Assembly (NCBI GenBank): GCA_963738425.1
Contig: CAVTWT010000001.1
Span: forward strand, 1-64,000
From: CADEEN01 sp963738425
GTDB taxonomy: Bacteria > Pseudomonadota > Gammaproteobacteria > Burkholderiales > Burkholderiaceae_C
Length of the DNA: 64,000 nt
Direction of reading: 5' to 3'
Shown here: piece after piece, positions 25,614 to 37,800 of the stretch
Layout: each line of letters starts with the position of its first letter
How positions within the stretch are numbered: the stretch's first letter is position 1
Made by a program: the position numbers and the translations under genes
The notes under the pieces: model-generated
Seen by the model: the letters and a program-made list of their open reading frames with translations, nothing else
What the model was told of the DNA's origin: nothing
The model's database searches: none

Positions 25614-27731
25614 ATGAGCACGTCCGCCCACATCCTGCCGACGCGAGACCTCGCTTTTGCGGCCTATCCGCAGCGCGATGCCGACGCCGCGTGGCCAGCG
25701 TTGCGCGACACGTGGCGCTGGCTGCATGCGGCCTTGCACCAGCGCCCGCAGGCGCGCCTGCCCGAGCCCGTGGCCAAAGCGATCGGCAAGGCGCAATCGA
25801 AATTGATGCGCCTGGACGATGGCGCGGTGCTGGCCTTGCTGCCCAGGCTGCGCGCGCAGGTGCGCCGCGCCGGCCTGGCGGGCAGCAGCGCCGGCTACGC
25901 CTTGGCCGTGGTGGCCGAGACGGCGCAGCGCTGCCTTGGCTTGAAGCCGTACCCGACGCAGTTGCTCGCCGCCTGGTTGATGCTCGAAGGCCAGCTCGCC
26001 GAAATGGCTACGGGTGAAGGCAAGACGCTGGCGGCCGGCTTGGCCGCCGCCACCGCCGCGCTGGCCGGCGTACCGGTGCATGTGCTGACCGCCAACGACT
26101 ACCTCGTGCAGCGCGACCGCGAAAAACTCGCGCCGCTGTACCACGCGCTTGGCCTGACCAGCGCCTGCGTGCTGCCGTCGATGACACGCGCCGAGCGCGA
26201 AGCCGCCTACCGTTGCGACATCGTCTATCTCACGGCGCGCGAACTGGCCTTCGACTACCTGCGCGACCACCTGCTGCTGTCCGGCGTGCGCGATCCGCGG
26301 CTGTTGCGCGCGCTGGATATTTCGCAAGGCCAGCCCGGCACCGAGAGCACTGACTTCGGCGTGCTGTCGGCGATGTTCGAAACCAGCACGCGCGCGGCCA
26401 GCCTCGACGTGATCGCGGCGCGCGATGCGCCGGCCAGCACGCAGTTCGCCGTGCAAGTGCCAACACCGGTATTGCCCGGCCTGTGCCTGGCGCTGATCGA
26501 CGAGGCCGACAGCATCCTGCTCGACGAAGCCACGGTGCCGCTGATCCTGGCCGCGCCGGCCGATGCGGTGCAGACCGCGTCGTACGAGTGCGCGATGGAG
26601 ATCGCGCGCGACCTGCGCCGCGGCCGCGATTACCAGATCGATGCCGGCCAGCGCCGCGCCGAGCTGAACGACGCCGGTCGTGCCGCCGTGACCGCGGCCG
26701 TGGCGGCGCTGCCCGGCCCCAAGGGATTGCTGCGGCCGGCGCGACGCGCGCACGAACTGGTGGCTGCCGCGCTGTCTGCGCGCCACGCGCTGCAACGCGA
26801 CCGCGACTACACCGTGCAAGACGCCAAGCTGGCGCTGATCGACGAGGTCACCGGCCGCATCGCCGACGGCCGCCAATGGACCGGGCCGCTGCAAGCCATG
26901 GTCGAATTGAAAGAAGGCCTGGCGCCGAGCCCGGCGACGCGCGTCTCGGCGCAGATCACCTACCAGCGTTTCTTTCCGCGCTACCTGCGCATCGGCGGCA
27001 TGAGCGGCACGCTGGCTGAAGCGCGGCGCGAACTGCGCGTGCTTTACGACGGCCGCGTCTGCCGCGTGCCGCTGGCCCAGCCCGACCGCCGCCGCTGGCT
27101 GGGCGAACAACTTTTTGCCGACGCGGCGTCGCGCGACGCGGCGCTCGTGGCGCGCGTCAAGCGCATGGTCAGCCAAGGACGCCCGGTGCTCGTCGGCACC
27201 GACAGCGTGGCCGCGTCGATGCACGTGTCGAGTCGCCTGCATGCCGCGGGCATCGACAACCAACTGCTCAACGCGGTGCAAGACGCCGACGAGGCCGGGC
27301 GCATTGGGCGCGCCGGCCAGGCCGGTGTGGTCACTGTCGCCACCAACATCGCCGGGCGCGGCACCGACATCGAGCTCGATGCCGCGGCCCGCGCGGCCGG
27401 CGGCCTGCATGTCATCGCCACCATGCGCAACCGCTCGCGCCGCATCGACCGCCAGTTGATCGGCCGCGCGGCGCGCCACGGCGACCCGGGCTCTGCCGAA
27501 CGCCTGCTGTCGCTCGACGACGCGCTGTTGCGCGAGCGCGCGCCCACCGCCTGGCGCCGCGCTGCGCGCGCCTGCGCGCGCAACACCCTCGTGCCGCGCT
27601 GGCTGGCAGCGCCGCTGGTCGCACTGGCCCAGCGCCGCGCCGAGTGGAATGAACTGGCGCTGCGCCAACACCTGCGCCGCAGCGACAGCCGCACCGACGA
27701 GATGTATGCCTTTGCCGGAGGCGCCGAATGA
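25614..27731 (+). CDS. SecA-like accessory translocase ATPase
   Basis: A 705-residue SecA paralogue; normal proteobacterial SecA has about 900. Walker A is MATGEGKT (131-138), the Walker B/DEAD box is IDEADSILLDEA (295-306), then a preprotein-binding region (DYTVQDAKLALIDEVTGRI; ITYQRFFPRYLRIGGMSGTL), motif V VATNIAGRGTDIELD (about 574-588) and the Sec-type end RRIDRQLIGRAARHGDPGSAE. An extra stretch of about 60 residues separates the NEFGFDYLRD-like motif from DEAD. The C-terminal zinc finger that binds SecB and lipids is absent. It sits between the M50-HlyD gene and the adaptor gene of the giant adhesin, so a dedicated motor for that protein is the best reading. Housekeeping SecA should lie elsewhere. 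Confidence 0.9.
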   Translation: MSTSAHILPTRDLAFAAYPQRDADAAWPALRDTWRWLHAALHQRPQARLPEPVAKAIGKAQSKLMRLDDGAVLALLPRLRAQVRRAGLAGSSAGYALAVVAETAQRCLGLKPYPTQLLAAWLMLEGQLAEMATGEGKTLAAGLAAATAALAGVPVHVLTANDYLVQRDREKLAPLYHALGLTSACVLPSMTRAEREAAYRCDIVYLTARELAFDYLRDHLLLSGVRDPRLLRALDISQGQPGTESTDFGVLSAMFETSTRAASLDVIAARDAPASTQFAVQVPTPVLPGLCLALIDEADSILLDEATVPLILAAPADAVQTASYECAMEIARDLRRGRDYQIDAGQRRAELNDAGRAAVTAAVAALPGPKGLLRPARRAHELVAAALSARHALQRDRDYTVQDAKLALIDEVTGRIADGRQWTGPLQAMVELKEGLAPSPATRVSAQITYQRFFPRYLRIGGMSGTLAEARRELRVLYDGRVCRVPLAQPDRRRWLGEQLFADAASRDAALVARVKRMVSQGRPVLVGTDSVAASMHVSSRLHAAGIDNQLLNAVQDADEAGRIGRAGQAGVVTVATNIAGRGTDIELDAAARAAGGLHVIATMRNRSRRIDRQLIGRAARHGDPGSAERLLSLDDALLRERAPTAWRRAARACARNTLVPRWLAAPLVALAQRRAEWNELALRQHLRRSDSRTDEMYAFAGGAE

Positions 27732-27737
27732 ATTTGC

Positions 27738-27835
27738 GACCACCCCGGAGCGGCTGACGCCGCACCCCCTCAAGGGGGCAACGCCAGCGGCCCGGCAAAG
27801 CCGGATCCACGGCGTTCGCTTGAATGGTCGCGCGC
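27738..27835 (+). repeat. Dispersed palindromic intergenic repeat, family B copy 1
   Basis: Holds CCCCCTCAAGGGGGCAACGCCAGCGGCC followed by GGCAAAGCC, CCACGGCG and GTTCGCTTG. The same blocks in the same order recur at 61188-61290. Fills the space between the SecA-like and adaptor genes. Confidence 0.75.
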
Positions 27836-27903
27836 GCATGCGCACCGCGACGTATGCGCGTCATGACCGAACGCTGCAACTGAATCTTTTCGCGAGAAGC
27901 ACC

Positions 27904-28797
27904 ATGAAAATGACCCTGACTTTGCTGGCGGCGGCCCTGTCTGCGCCGGCGGCCGTTGCTCAGAGCAACAGCCCCGCGCGCGGCCTCGACTGCATGATCC
28001 AGCCGCACCAGATCGTGCAGATCGGCAGTGCGGCGCCGGGCGTGATCGAGCGCATCCTGGTCGATCGCGGTGACCTCGTGAAGGCCGGTCAGCCGCTGGT
28101 GCACCTGCAGGCCGGCGTCGAGCGCGCCGCGCTCGCTGTGGCCCGTGAGCGCGCCTTGCAGCAAGGCGAGATGACGGTGGCCACCGGCTCCGCGGACCTG
28201 GCGCAGCGCGAGTTGCAACGCGCCAAAGAACTGCACGAACAGAACTTCGTTTCACAGACCTACCTCGACAAGCAGCGCGCTGAAGCGCAGGTGGCCGGTG
28301 GCCGCACCGACCAGGCCAGCGAACGCAAGAAGCTGTCGCAGCGCGAAGTCGATCTGGCTGCGGCGCAGTTGGCGCAGCGTCAGATCAGCGCGCCGATCGC
28401 CGGTGTCGTCGTCGAGCGTTTCATGTCGCCCGGCGAGTTCGTCGATCAGAAGCCGATCCTGCGCATCGCAGCGATCGATCCGCTGCGGGTCGATGTGCTG
28501 GTGCCGGCGGTGGCTTTCGGCCAGGTCGAACCCGGCATGAAGGGCAGCGTGATGCCCGAGCTGCTGAACAAGAAAGAGCATGTGGCCGTGGTGAAGACGG
28601 TCGATCGTGTGATCGACGCCGCCACCAACACCTTCCGCGTGCGCCTGGAGCTTGCCAACCCCGGTGGCGTGCTGCCCGCCGGTCTGCGTTGCAAGGTCGA
28701 TCTCGGGTTGAAGCTGCCCGGCGCTGCGCCGGTGTCGCCGGCGGCGGCGGCCGCGGTGTTGCCGCAAGGCGTGGCGCCGGTGCTGGCCCGCAACTGA
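27904..28797 (+). CDS. Periplasmic adaptor (RND/HlyD-type membrane fusion protein)
   Basis: A 297-residue secreted adaptor. MKMTLTLLAAALSAPAAVAQ is a clear signal peptide. Lipoyl half-motifs are PGVIERILVDRGDLVKAGQPL and AQRQISAPIAGVVVER, with an alpha-helical hairpin (residues about 75-160) between, then the barrel region VDVLVPAVAFGQVEPGMKG and a membrane-proximal end. It is shorter than most RND adaptors. No RND pump, ABC exporter or TolC is encoded nearby, so it probably serves the giant-protein system whose adhesin gene follows 10 bases later. Start at 27904 is chosen for the signal peptide. Confidence 0.85.
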   Translation: MKMTLTLLAAALSAPAAVAQSNSPARGLDCMIQPHQIVQIGSAAPGVIERILVDRGDLVKAGQPLVHLQAGVERAALAVARERALQQGEMTVATGSADLAQRELQRAKELHEQNFVSQTYLDKQRAEAQVAGGRTDQASERKKLSQREVDLAAAQLAQRQISAPIAGVVVERFMSPGEFVDQKPILRIAAIDPLRVDVLVPAVAFGQVEPGMKGSVMPELLNKKEHVAVVKTVDRVIDAATNTFRVRLELANPGGVLPAGLRCKVDLGLKLPGAAPVSPAAAAAVLPQGVAPVLARN

Positions 28798-28807
28798 CGC
28801 GACGACC

Positions 28808-31800
28808 ATGCTGCGCTGGCTGCTCCAACTCTTCGCATCCTTCGCCGGGCGCGGCAGCGCCGTGCGCAAGCCCGTGGTCGAGGAGATCGAGCCGCGCATC
28901 CTCTACTCGGCCGATGTCAACCCGCTGCTGTGGGGCGGCGTCGATCCGAACGCCATGGCCATCGTCGCCGGCATCGACAGCGGCAACAGCATGACCAGCG
29001 TGCAGACTGTCGATGCGCAACAGCAGCAGCGCCGTCGCGAGATCGTCTTCGTTGATGCCGCGGTGCCCGATGCGCAGACCCTGATCGATTCAATCGTCGC
29101 GCAGCGTGGCGCGGCAGTCGATATCGAAGTCGTGCAACTGCGCAGCAATGCCGACGGCCTGGCGCAGATCGACGCGGTGCTTGCCGGCGAGCGCGATTTG
29201 GATGCGATCCACATCGTCTCGCACGGCGACGCGGGGCGGCTGCAACTGGGCAACACGCTGGTCGATGATGCGGCGCTGCGGGCGCGCGCCGCCAACCTGT
29301 CGGCCTGGAGCGCCGCGCTCGATGCCGACGCCGACATACTGCTGTTCGGCTGCAACGTCGGCGCCGGCGCCGATGGCGAGGCTTTCATCGCGCGCCTTGC
29401 GGCGCTGACTGGCGCCGACGTAGCGGCCAGCGTGGACGCCACGGGCAGCGCGGCGCAGGGCGGCGACTGGGATCTCGAACTGCGCAGCGGCGCGATCGAG
29501 ACGCCGGTCACCCTGGCTGCGCCGGTGCAGTGGTCGCATGTGCTCGCCATCACCACCGACAACACCTCGTCTGCGATGACGACCGGGGCCAGCTCGCTGA
29601 CGTTTGCCCACACCATCGGCAGCGGTTCCAACGGCCTGTTGGTCGTCAATGTCGCTTCTCAATCGGCTTCGGTATCGTCCGTCACCTACAACGGAACGGC
29701 GCTCACTTTCTTGGGCGTCGCGCAGAACGGGACCGAAGCTCGGACCGAGATGTGGTACCTGAAGGCTCCAGCGGCCGGCACCGCCAACGTGGTCATCACG
29801 ATGAGCGCGAGCGCGCAGTTCACGGGCGGTGCCGCCAACTTCTTTGGCGTTGATCAGGCCGCGCCCACGGGGGCGTTCACGGCCGCCACGGGCAGCGGCC
29901 ACGCGCCCACCGTCACCATCGCCTCGGCGGCCGGCGAACTGGTGATCGATTCGGTGAGTGTCAGAGACGGCAACTTTACCGCCACCGGTGCCGGGCAGAC
30001 GGCCCTTTTCACCCAAGATACCGGAGGCGGCGGGGGCACAGTCTTGGGCGTCGGCAGTCGCGAAGCCGGTGCGGCTTCAGTGACGATGGACTGGTCCCTT
30101 TCAGGGGCTGGTTCGGGCGCGTGGGCGGCCGGCGCGGTGTCGCTCAAGGCTGCGGCGACCGCGATCGTCACCGTCACGCCGACCTCGGGGTTGGTCACCA
30201 CAGAGGCCGGCGGCACGGCGCAGTTCAGCGTCGTGCTGTCGCAGGCGCCGACCGCCGATGTGACGATCTCAATCAGCAGCAGCGACACCACCGAAGGCAC
30301 GGTCAGCACCTCGTCGTTGGCTTTCACCAGTGCCAACTGGAACGTCGCGCAGACCGTCACCGTCACCGGCGTCAACGACGCGCTGGATGACGGCAACATC
30401 GCCTTCAACATCGTCACCGGCAATGCGGTCAGCAGCGATGTGGCCTATAGCGGCGTGGCCGTGTCCGACGTGGCGCTGAGCAACACCGACGACGACACCT
30501 TCAACACCGTCTTTGTCACCAACACCAGCGATACGGTGAACGGCACTACCACGTCGATCGCGGCGCTGTTGGCCAGCGACGGCGGCGACGGCATCTCCCT
30601 GCGCGAGGCGATCATCGCCGCCAACAACACCGCCAACGGCGTGGGCGGCGCGGACCGCATCCACTTCAACATCGCGCTGACGAACGCCAACCACCTCTAC
30701 TACCGCAACAACGCGGTGGCGGGCACGTTCTCGGCGCCGGTGGCGACGACGCTGGCCGATGCGTCGATCGTGGACTTCGATGCCGACTACGCGGCCGGCA
30801 CCGCGCGCTCGTGGTACCGCATCTCGCTCGGCGCCTCGGACCTGAACGTGACGCAGGCGGTCATCATCGACGGCAGCACGCAGGCCGGCTACGACGCCAG
30901 CAAGGGCCCGATCATCGAGATCGATGCCAGCGGCGTCACGGCGGGCGACCCGAACGGGCTGACGCTGACGACCGGCGGCTCGACGGTGCGCGGCCTGGTG
31001 ATCCACAGCGCCGACGACAACGCGATCGAGGTCGATGTCAACGCCGATGGCTCGGTGATCGTCGGCAACTACCTCGGCACCGATGTCTCCGGAACGAAGG
31101 CCCTGGGCAACAGCAGCGACGGCCCTTACGGCGCTCTCGGCATCAAAGCCGATGGCGTGATCGTCGGCGGCACGACAGTCGCGGATCGCAACCTCTTCTC
31201 CGGCAACTTGGGCTACGGCGTCGAGATCTACAGCTCGGCCACCGGCGCCGTCATCCGCGGCAACACCATCGGCACCACGGTCGATGGCAGCGCAGCGCTC
31301 GGCAATGCCGCCGGCGGCATCTACATCTGGAACGGCGCCGCCAACAACACGATCGGCGGCGCCGCCGCGAACCAGGGCAACCTCATCGCCAGCAATGGCG
31401 GCGACGGCGTCTGGGTGGGCGCGACCGCCGGCGCGGGCAATGCGATCCTCGGCAACACCATCTACTCGAACACCGGCCTGGCGATCGATCTGGGGGCTAA
31501 TGGCGTCACCGCCAACGACACCAATGACAGCGACTCGGGCGCCAACGACCTGCTCAACTTCCCGGTCGTCACGAAGGTCGTGCAGAACGGTGCCAACCTG
31601 GACGTGACGCTGGTGCTGGACGTGCCGGCTGGCAACTACCGCATCGAGCTCTATCAGAACCCGGCCGGCATCGATGCGACGCGCTATGGCGAAGGCCAGG
31701 TTTTCCTCGGTGCGCTGTCGGTCACCAGCACGGGTGGCGCGCAGACCTATACCGGGACGCTGAACAACGTCACGGCGACCTCCATCACGCGCATCAGCGC

Positions 31801-34800
31801 CACGGCCACGCGCGACCTGGGCGCCGGCAGCTACGGCAGCACGTCGGAGTTCGGGCCGCGGGCGGGCCTGGTCGTCAGCACCACCGCCGACACGATCGAT
31901 GGCACCACCACTTCGGTGGCTGCGCTCATCCTCAACCCGGGCGCCGACGGCCAGATCTCGCTGCGCGAGGCGATCACGGCGGCCAACGCCACGGCCGGCA
32001 CCGACCACATCTATTTCGACATCACGGCCGCGCTGGCAGGCGGCGTGCACACCATCACGCTGGCCTACGACGGCGCTGACGCGGGCACCATGCCCGATGC
32101 GCTGCCCACGATCACCAGCCCGGTGGTCATCAACGGCTGGACCGAACCCGACTACGCGGGCAATCCGATCATCGAACTCAACGGCAACAACGTCGGAACC
32201 GGCGTGCAAGGCTTGACGCTCGGTGCGGGCAGCAGCGGCAGCACGATCCGCGGCCTGATCGTCAATCGCTTCAGCGGCACCGGCATCGACATCACCGGTT
32301 CGACCAACCACACGATCCAGGGCAACTGGATCGGACTGAATTCAACCGGCACGGCCGCCGCCGCCAATGGAGGCAAGGGCCTTTACGCGATCAACAGCAG
32401 CGGATTGCTGATCGGCGGCACGAGCGCGGCCGAGCGCAACGTCATTGCGGGCAATACCGAACAGGGCATCGGCTTCGACAACGTCGACAACAGCACGATC
32501 TCGGGCAACTACATCGGCACCAACGCCGCCGGAACCGCGGACGTAAACGGCGCGGTGGCCAACACGGCGCAGAGCGGCGTCTACATTGCCAATGGTTCGA
32601 GCGGCAACGTCATCGGCGGCACCAGTGCCGGCGCGCGCAACGTGCTCTCGGGCAACAACCACTTCGGCTTCGAAGTGATCAACGCGACCTCGCAGAACAA
32701 CCTGCTGCAGGGCAACTACATCGGCACCGATGCAACCGGCCTGGTGGCGCTGGGCAACATCAACGGCGGTGCGGTGTTCTGGGGCGCCGGCACGGGCAAC
32801 GTCTTCGGCGGCGGCGCGGCCGGCGCGCGCAACGTCATCGCCGGCAACACCTACAGCGGCGTCGTCGTCGGCAACGTTTCGAGCGGCGCCACGATCCAGG
32901 GCAACTACATCGGCGTCGGCGCCGATGGCGTCACCGTGCTCGGCAACGGCGCGAGCGGCATCCAGGTCGAAGGCGGTTCGACCGGCACACGCATTGGCAC
33001 CAATGCCGATGGCAGCAATGACGCGGCCGAGCGCAACGTCGTTGCCGGCAATGGCGGCTCGGGTATCTTCATCACGGGCAGCGGTACGACCGGCACCTTG
33101 ATCCAGGGCAACTACATCGGCACCAATGCCGCCGGCACTGCGGCCCTGGCCAACGCCGTCAATGGCGTGTCGGTGCTTTCCGGTGCCGCCTCCGTCACGA
33201 TCGGCACCGACCTGAACGGCTCGAACGACGCCGTAGAGGGCAATGTGATCGCCGGCAACGGCAACAACGGGGTTCAGCTCTGGGGCGCGGGCACGGACGT
33301 TGCCATTCGCGGCAACCTGATCGGCGTCAACGCCACGGCCACTGCAGCGCTGGGCAACGCGACGCAGGGCATCCAGGTGGGCGGCGCCACCACCGGCAGC
33401 GTCATCGGCGGCACCTCGGCATTGGCCGCCAACGTGGTCAGCGGCAATGCCTATGCCGCCATCGAGATTACCGGTGCAGGAACAAATGGTCACGTCGTGC
33501 AAGGCAACTTCATCGGTACCGACGCCACCGGCGCCGCAAGTCTCGGCAATCTCAGCGCCGGCGTGATTCTGCAAGGCGGTGCGTCAGGCAACACTATCGG
33601 CGGCGCCACGGCCGGCGCTGGGAACACGATCCGCTTCAACAGCGGATCGGGCATCGTCGTGATGGACGCGGCCACCACCGGCAATGCGTTGCTCGGCAAC
33701 AGCATCCACGGCAACGGATCGATCTGGCATCGAACTGGGCGCCTGGGACGGTGTCACGCCCAACGATGCCGACGACGGCGACAGCGGGCCCAACGCCCTG
33801 CAGAACTTCCCGCGGCTCACGCTGGCCCGCACCAACGGCGTCAACCAGCTGACGTTGAACGGCACGCTCGACAGCAGCGCCAGCACCTGGTTCCGCATCG
33901 AGTTCTTCGCCAACACGGCGCAAGACGGCAGCGGCTACGGCGAGGGCCAAACCTTCCTCGGCTCCGCGCTGGTGCAGACCGACATCAACGGCGACGCGAC
34001 CATCGCGACCACGCTCACGGCCAACGTCGCCGCAGGCAGCTTCATCAGCGCCACGGCCACGCAGACCAACGTTGGCGAGACCGTTCACACCAACACCTCG
34101 GAGTTCGCGCGCAACGTCTATACGCTGCCGCTGGTGCAGGGTGCCCTGGTGGTCGATACCACCAACGACGTGGTCGATGGCGATGCCACCAGCATCAGCA
34201 CCCTGCTCGCCAACAAGGGCGCCGACGGTTTCATCTCGCTGCGCGAAGCCGTCATCGCTTCCAACAACACGAGTGGCAACGACACGCTCAACCTGGCAGC
34301 AGGGACCTACACGCTGACGATCGCCGGCGCCGGCGAAGACGGCAGCCTGGTCGGCGATATCGACGTCCAGACCAACATCACGATCGCCGGCGCCGGCATG
34401 GCCAGCACGATCATCAGCGGCGGCGGCATCGACCGGCCGATCGAGGTCGATGGCAGCGGCAACCTGACGCTGTCCGATGTGCGCCTGACCGGCGGCTCGG
34501 TCGCCAACGACGGCGGCGCCTTGCTGGTCGAGGAGGCCGGCGGCACGGCGACGTTGACGCGCGTGGACATCACCGGCAACACCATCACCGGCGGTGGCCG
34601 CATCGGCGGCGGCATCCACAACGTGGGCACGCTGGTCATGACCGACAGCCTGGTGCATGGCAACACCGCCACCGGATCGGACGGCGGCGGCATTTCGAAT
34701 CTCGGCACCGCCACCCTCACGCGCTCATCGATCTTCAGCAACAGCGCGCGCTACGGCGGCGGCATCCATCAGCTCGCCGGCTCGATGGCGATCGAAAACC

Positions 34801-37800
34801 TGACCATCAGCGGCAACACGGCGAGCGCCGAAGGCGGTGGCATCGACGTGGCGGCCGGCACGCTGAGCGTCAAGTTCACGACCGTTGCGGCCAATACCGC
34901 CGTGGGCGGCAACGGCGGCGGCGTGATGGTGCGGGCGGGCGCGCTGACGATCGGCTCGTCGATCTTCGCAGACAACACCTCGGCCAGCGGCGGGCGCGAC
35001 CTGCACGGCACGGTGACCAGTCTGGGCTACAACGTCATCGAACACAACGCCGGCTTCAGCGGCACGGTGGCGACCGATCTGCTCGGCACCGATCCGGCGC
35101 TGGCGGCGCTCGCGCTGGACGCTGCGTCGGGCCAGTATCTGCATGCGCTCAACTCCGGCAGCATCGCGATCGACCTCGGCGGCGTGGCGCCGCCGCCGAC
35201 CGACCAGCGCAACGCCACGCGCGACGGCAGCGCCGACGCCGGAGCCTACGAAAGGCTGAACAGCGCCCCGGTGCTCGACGCGTCGGGGACGATGACGTTC
35301 GCGACCATCACCGAGGACGACACCAACAACGCCGGCGCGCTCGTCTCGACGCTGATCGCCAGCGCGGGCGGCGACCGCATCACCGATGCCGACGGCGACC
35401 CCGAGGGCATTGCCATCACGGCCACCGCCGATGGCAACGGCAGCTGGGAGTACTCGCTCGACGGCGGCGGCAGCTGGTACACGATCGGCGCCGTGACCAA
35501 CGCCTCGGCGCTGCTGCTGCGCAGCAGCGACCGCGTGCGCTTCGTGCCCAATGCGAACGACGGCACGACGGGCAGCATCACGTTCCGGGCCTGGGACCGC
35601 AAGATCGGCAGCGCCGGCACGAAGGTCAGCACCGCGACCAACGGCGGCAGCAGCGCCTTCAGCACCGCCACCGAGAGTGCATCGATCACCGTGACGGCGG
35701 TCAACGATGCGCCGGTCGCGACCAACCTGAACGCGGCGCAGACCTACACCGAAGACACGCAGCTCGACCTGAGCGACATCGTGATCAGCGACGTCAACAG
35801 CGCCAATGTCACAGCGACGCTGACGCTGTCGAACGTCGCCGCCGGCAGCCTCAACACGGCGACCTCGGGCAGCGTGACCTCGACCTATGCCGCCGGGATC
35901 TGGAGCGCCAGCGGCGCCGTCGCTGACGTCAACTCGCTGCTGGCTGGGTTGACCTTCACGCCGAGCCTGAACTTCAACAGCGCCTTTACCATCGCCACCA
36001 GCGTCAGCGACGGCGTGGCCGCGCCGATCACGGGCAGCAAGGCGATGACCGGCACGCCGGTAAACGATGCACCGGTGATCACCAGCAATGGCGGCGGCGC
36101 TGGCGTTTCGGTCGGCGTCGCGGAAAACAGCACTGCCGTGACCACGGTCACTTCCAGCGATGTGGACGGAGGCGCGGCCGGCTACAGCATCCTCGCGGGC
36201 GGCGATGCGGTGAGATTCACCATCAACCCCACGACGGGCGTACTCAGCTTTCTGGCTGCGCCGGATCACGAGAATCCCACCGATGGCGGCCTGGACAACG
36301 TCTACAACCTCACCGTGCAGGTGAGCGACGGCAGCGGCGGTACCGACACGCAAGCGATCGCCGTCACCGTCGCCGACGTCGCCGACGGCATCCGCATCAC
36401 GCCGATTTCGGTCGTGCCGATCGGCAGCGAGACGGTCGTCAACACGAACACGGGCGACATCCAGACCATCAATCCGAACGTGGCGCAGGCCGTGGCGACC
36501 GACGCCGCCGGAAACTTCGTCGTCGTGTGGGCGAGCAACTTGCAGGACGGGTCGGGCTACGGCGTCTATGCGCAGCGCTTCGCAGCCGACGGCACGGCGC
36601 AGAACGCGGAATTCCTCGTCACCACGAACACCGCCGACAACCAGATCGGCCCGACGATCGGGATGGACGCCGCCGGCAACTTCGTCGTAACCTGGGCCAG
36701 CAATCTGCAGGACGGCAGCGGCTACGGCATCTACGCGCAGCACTTCAACGCTGCCGGCGCCGCCCAGGGGGCGGAGTTCCTGGTCAACACGACGGTGGCT
36801 GGCAGCCAGAGCACGCCGGCGATTGCGATGTCGCCAAGCGGCGCTTTCGTGATCACGTGGACCGGTGGCGGCCAGGATCCGGATGGCAGCTCGGGCATCT
36901 ACGCCCAGCGCTTCGACGCGAGCGGCGTTGCTCAGGGCGGCGAGTTCCGTGTCAACTCGTACACGACCAACACGCAGCAATTGACATCGGTCGGTATTGA
37001 CGACGCAGGCAACTTCGTCATCATCTGGGCGAGCCTGAACCAGGACGACGGCGCCAGCTATGGCGTCTATGGCCAGCGCTTCGATGCTGCCGGCGTGGCG
37101 CAGGGCGCTGAGTTCCGCGTCAACACCACCACCGCCAACAGTCAGCTCTATCACGACGTGGCGATGCTCGGCGACGGACGCTTCGTTGTCACATTCCAGA
37201 GCCGCAACGCCGACAACTCGTTCGAGGTTTATCTGCAGCGGTATGCGGCGGACGGCTCGGCACTCGGCGGCGAGACGCGGGTCAACACGAACACCGTGTC
37301 GTCGGCACAGCAGCCGATTCCTTCGATCACTGCGGACGCGAGTGGCATCACGGTCGTGTGGAACAGCGCGGCCGACGGTTCCGGCGTCGGTATTGCCGGT
37401 CAGCGCTTCGACTGGAGCGGCACGGCGCTGGGCGGCGAGTTTCAGGTCAACACGACAACGGCCGGCAACCAGTTGTACCCGGAGGTCGTCGCACAGCCCG
37501 GCGGCGGGTTCGTCGTCGCCTGGAGCGGCAACGGGGCGGGCGACGCCGATGGCGTGTTTTTGCAGCGCTACGGTCTGACGACGACGGAGGCGGGTGGAAC
37601 CGCCACGTTCAGCGTAGTTCTGGAAGCAGCGCCGACGGCCGACGTGGTGATCACGGTCGGCGTGCCGGACGGTACCGAAGGCACGGTCTCGGTCGCATCG
37701 CTGACATTCACGAGCGCCAACTGGAACATCGCTCAAACTGTCGCCGTGACCGGCGTGCAGGACTACAGCAACGACGGCAACGCGGCCTACACGGTGGTGC

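Noticed and set aside
23019..27845. A 1,608-codon open frame on the minus strand
   Set aside because: It lies antisense to the GAF-HlyD, M50-HlyD and SecA-like genes, has random Arg/Ala/Gly/Gln-rich composition and no domain; a shadow caused by high GC.
33725..35926. Continuation of the first adhesin frame as a separate 2,372-residue protein
   Set aside because: After 33725 it turns into Arg/His/Gln-rich nonsense while the neighbouring frame carries on the beta-helix repeats.
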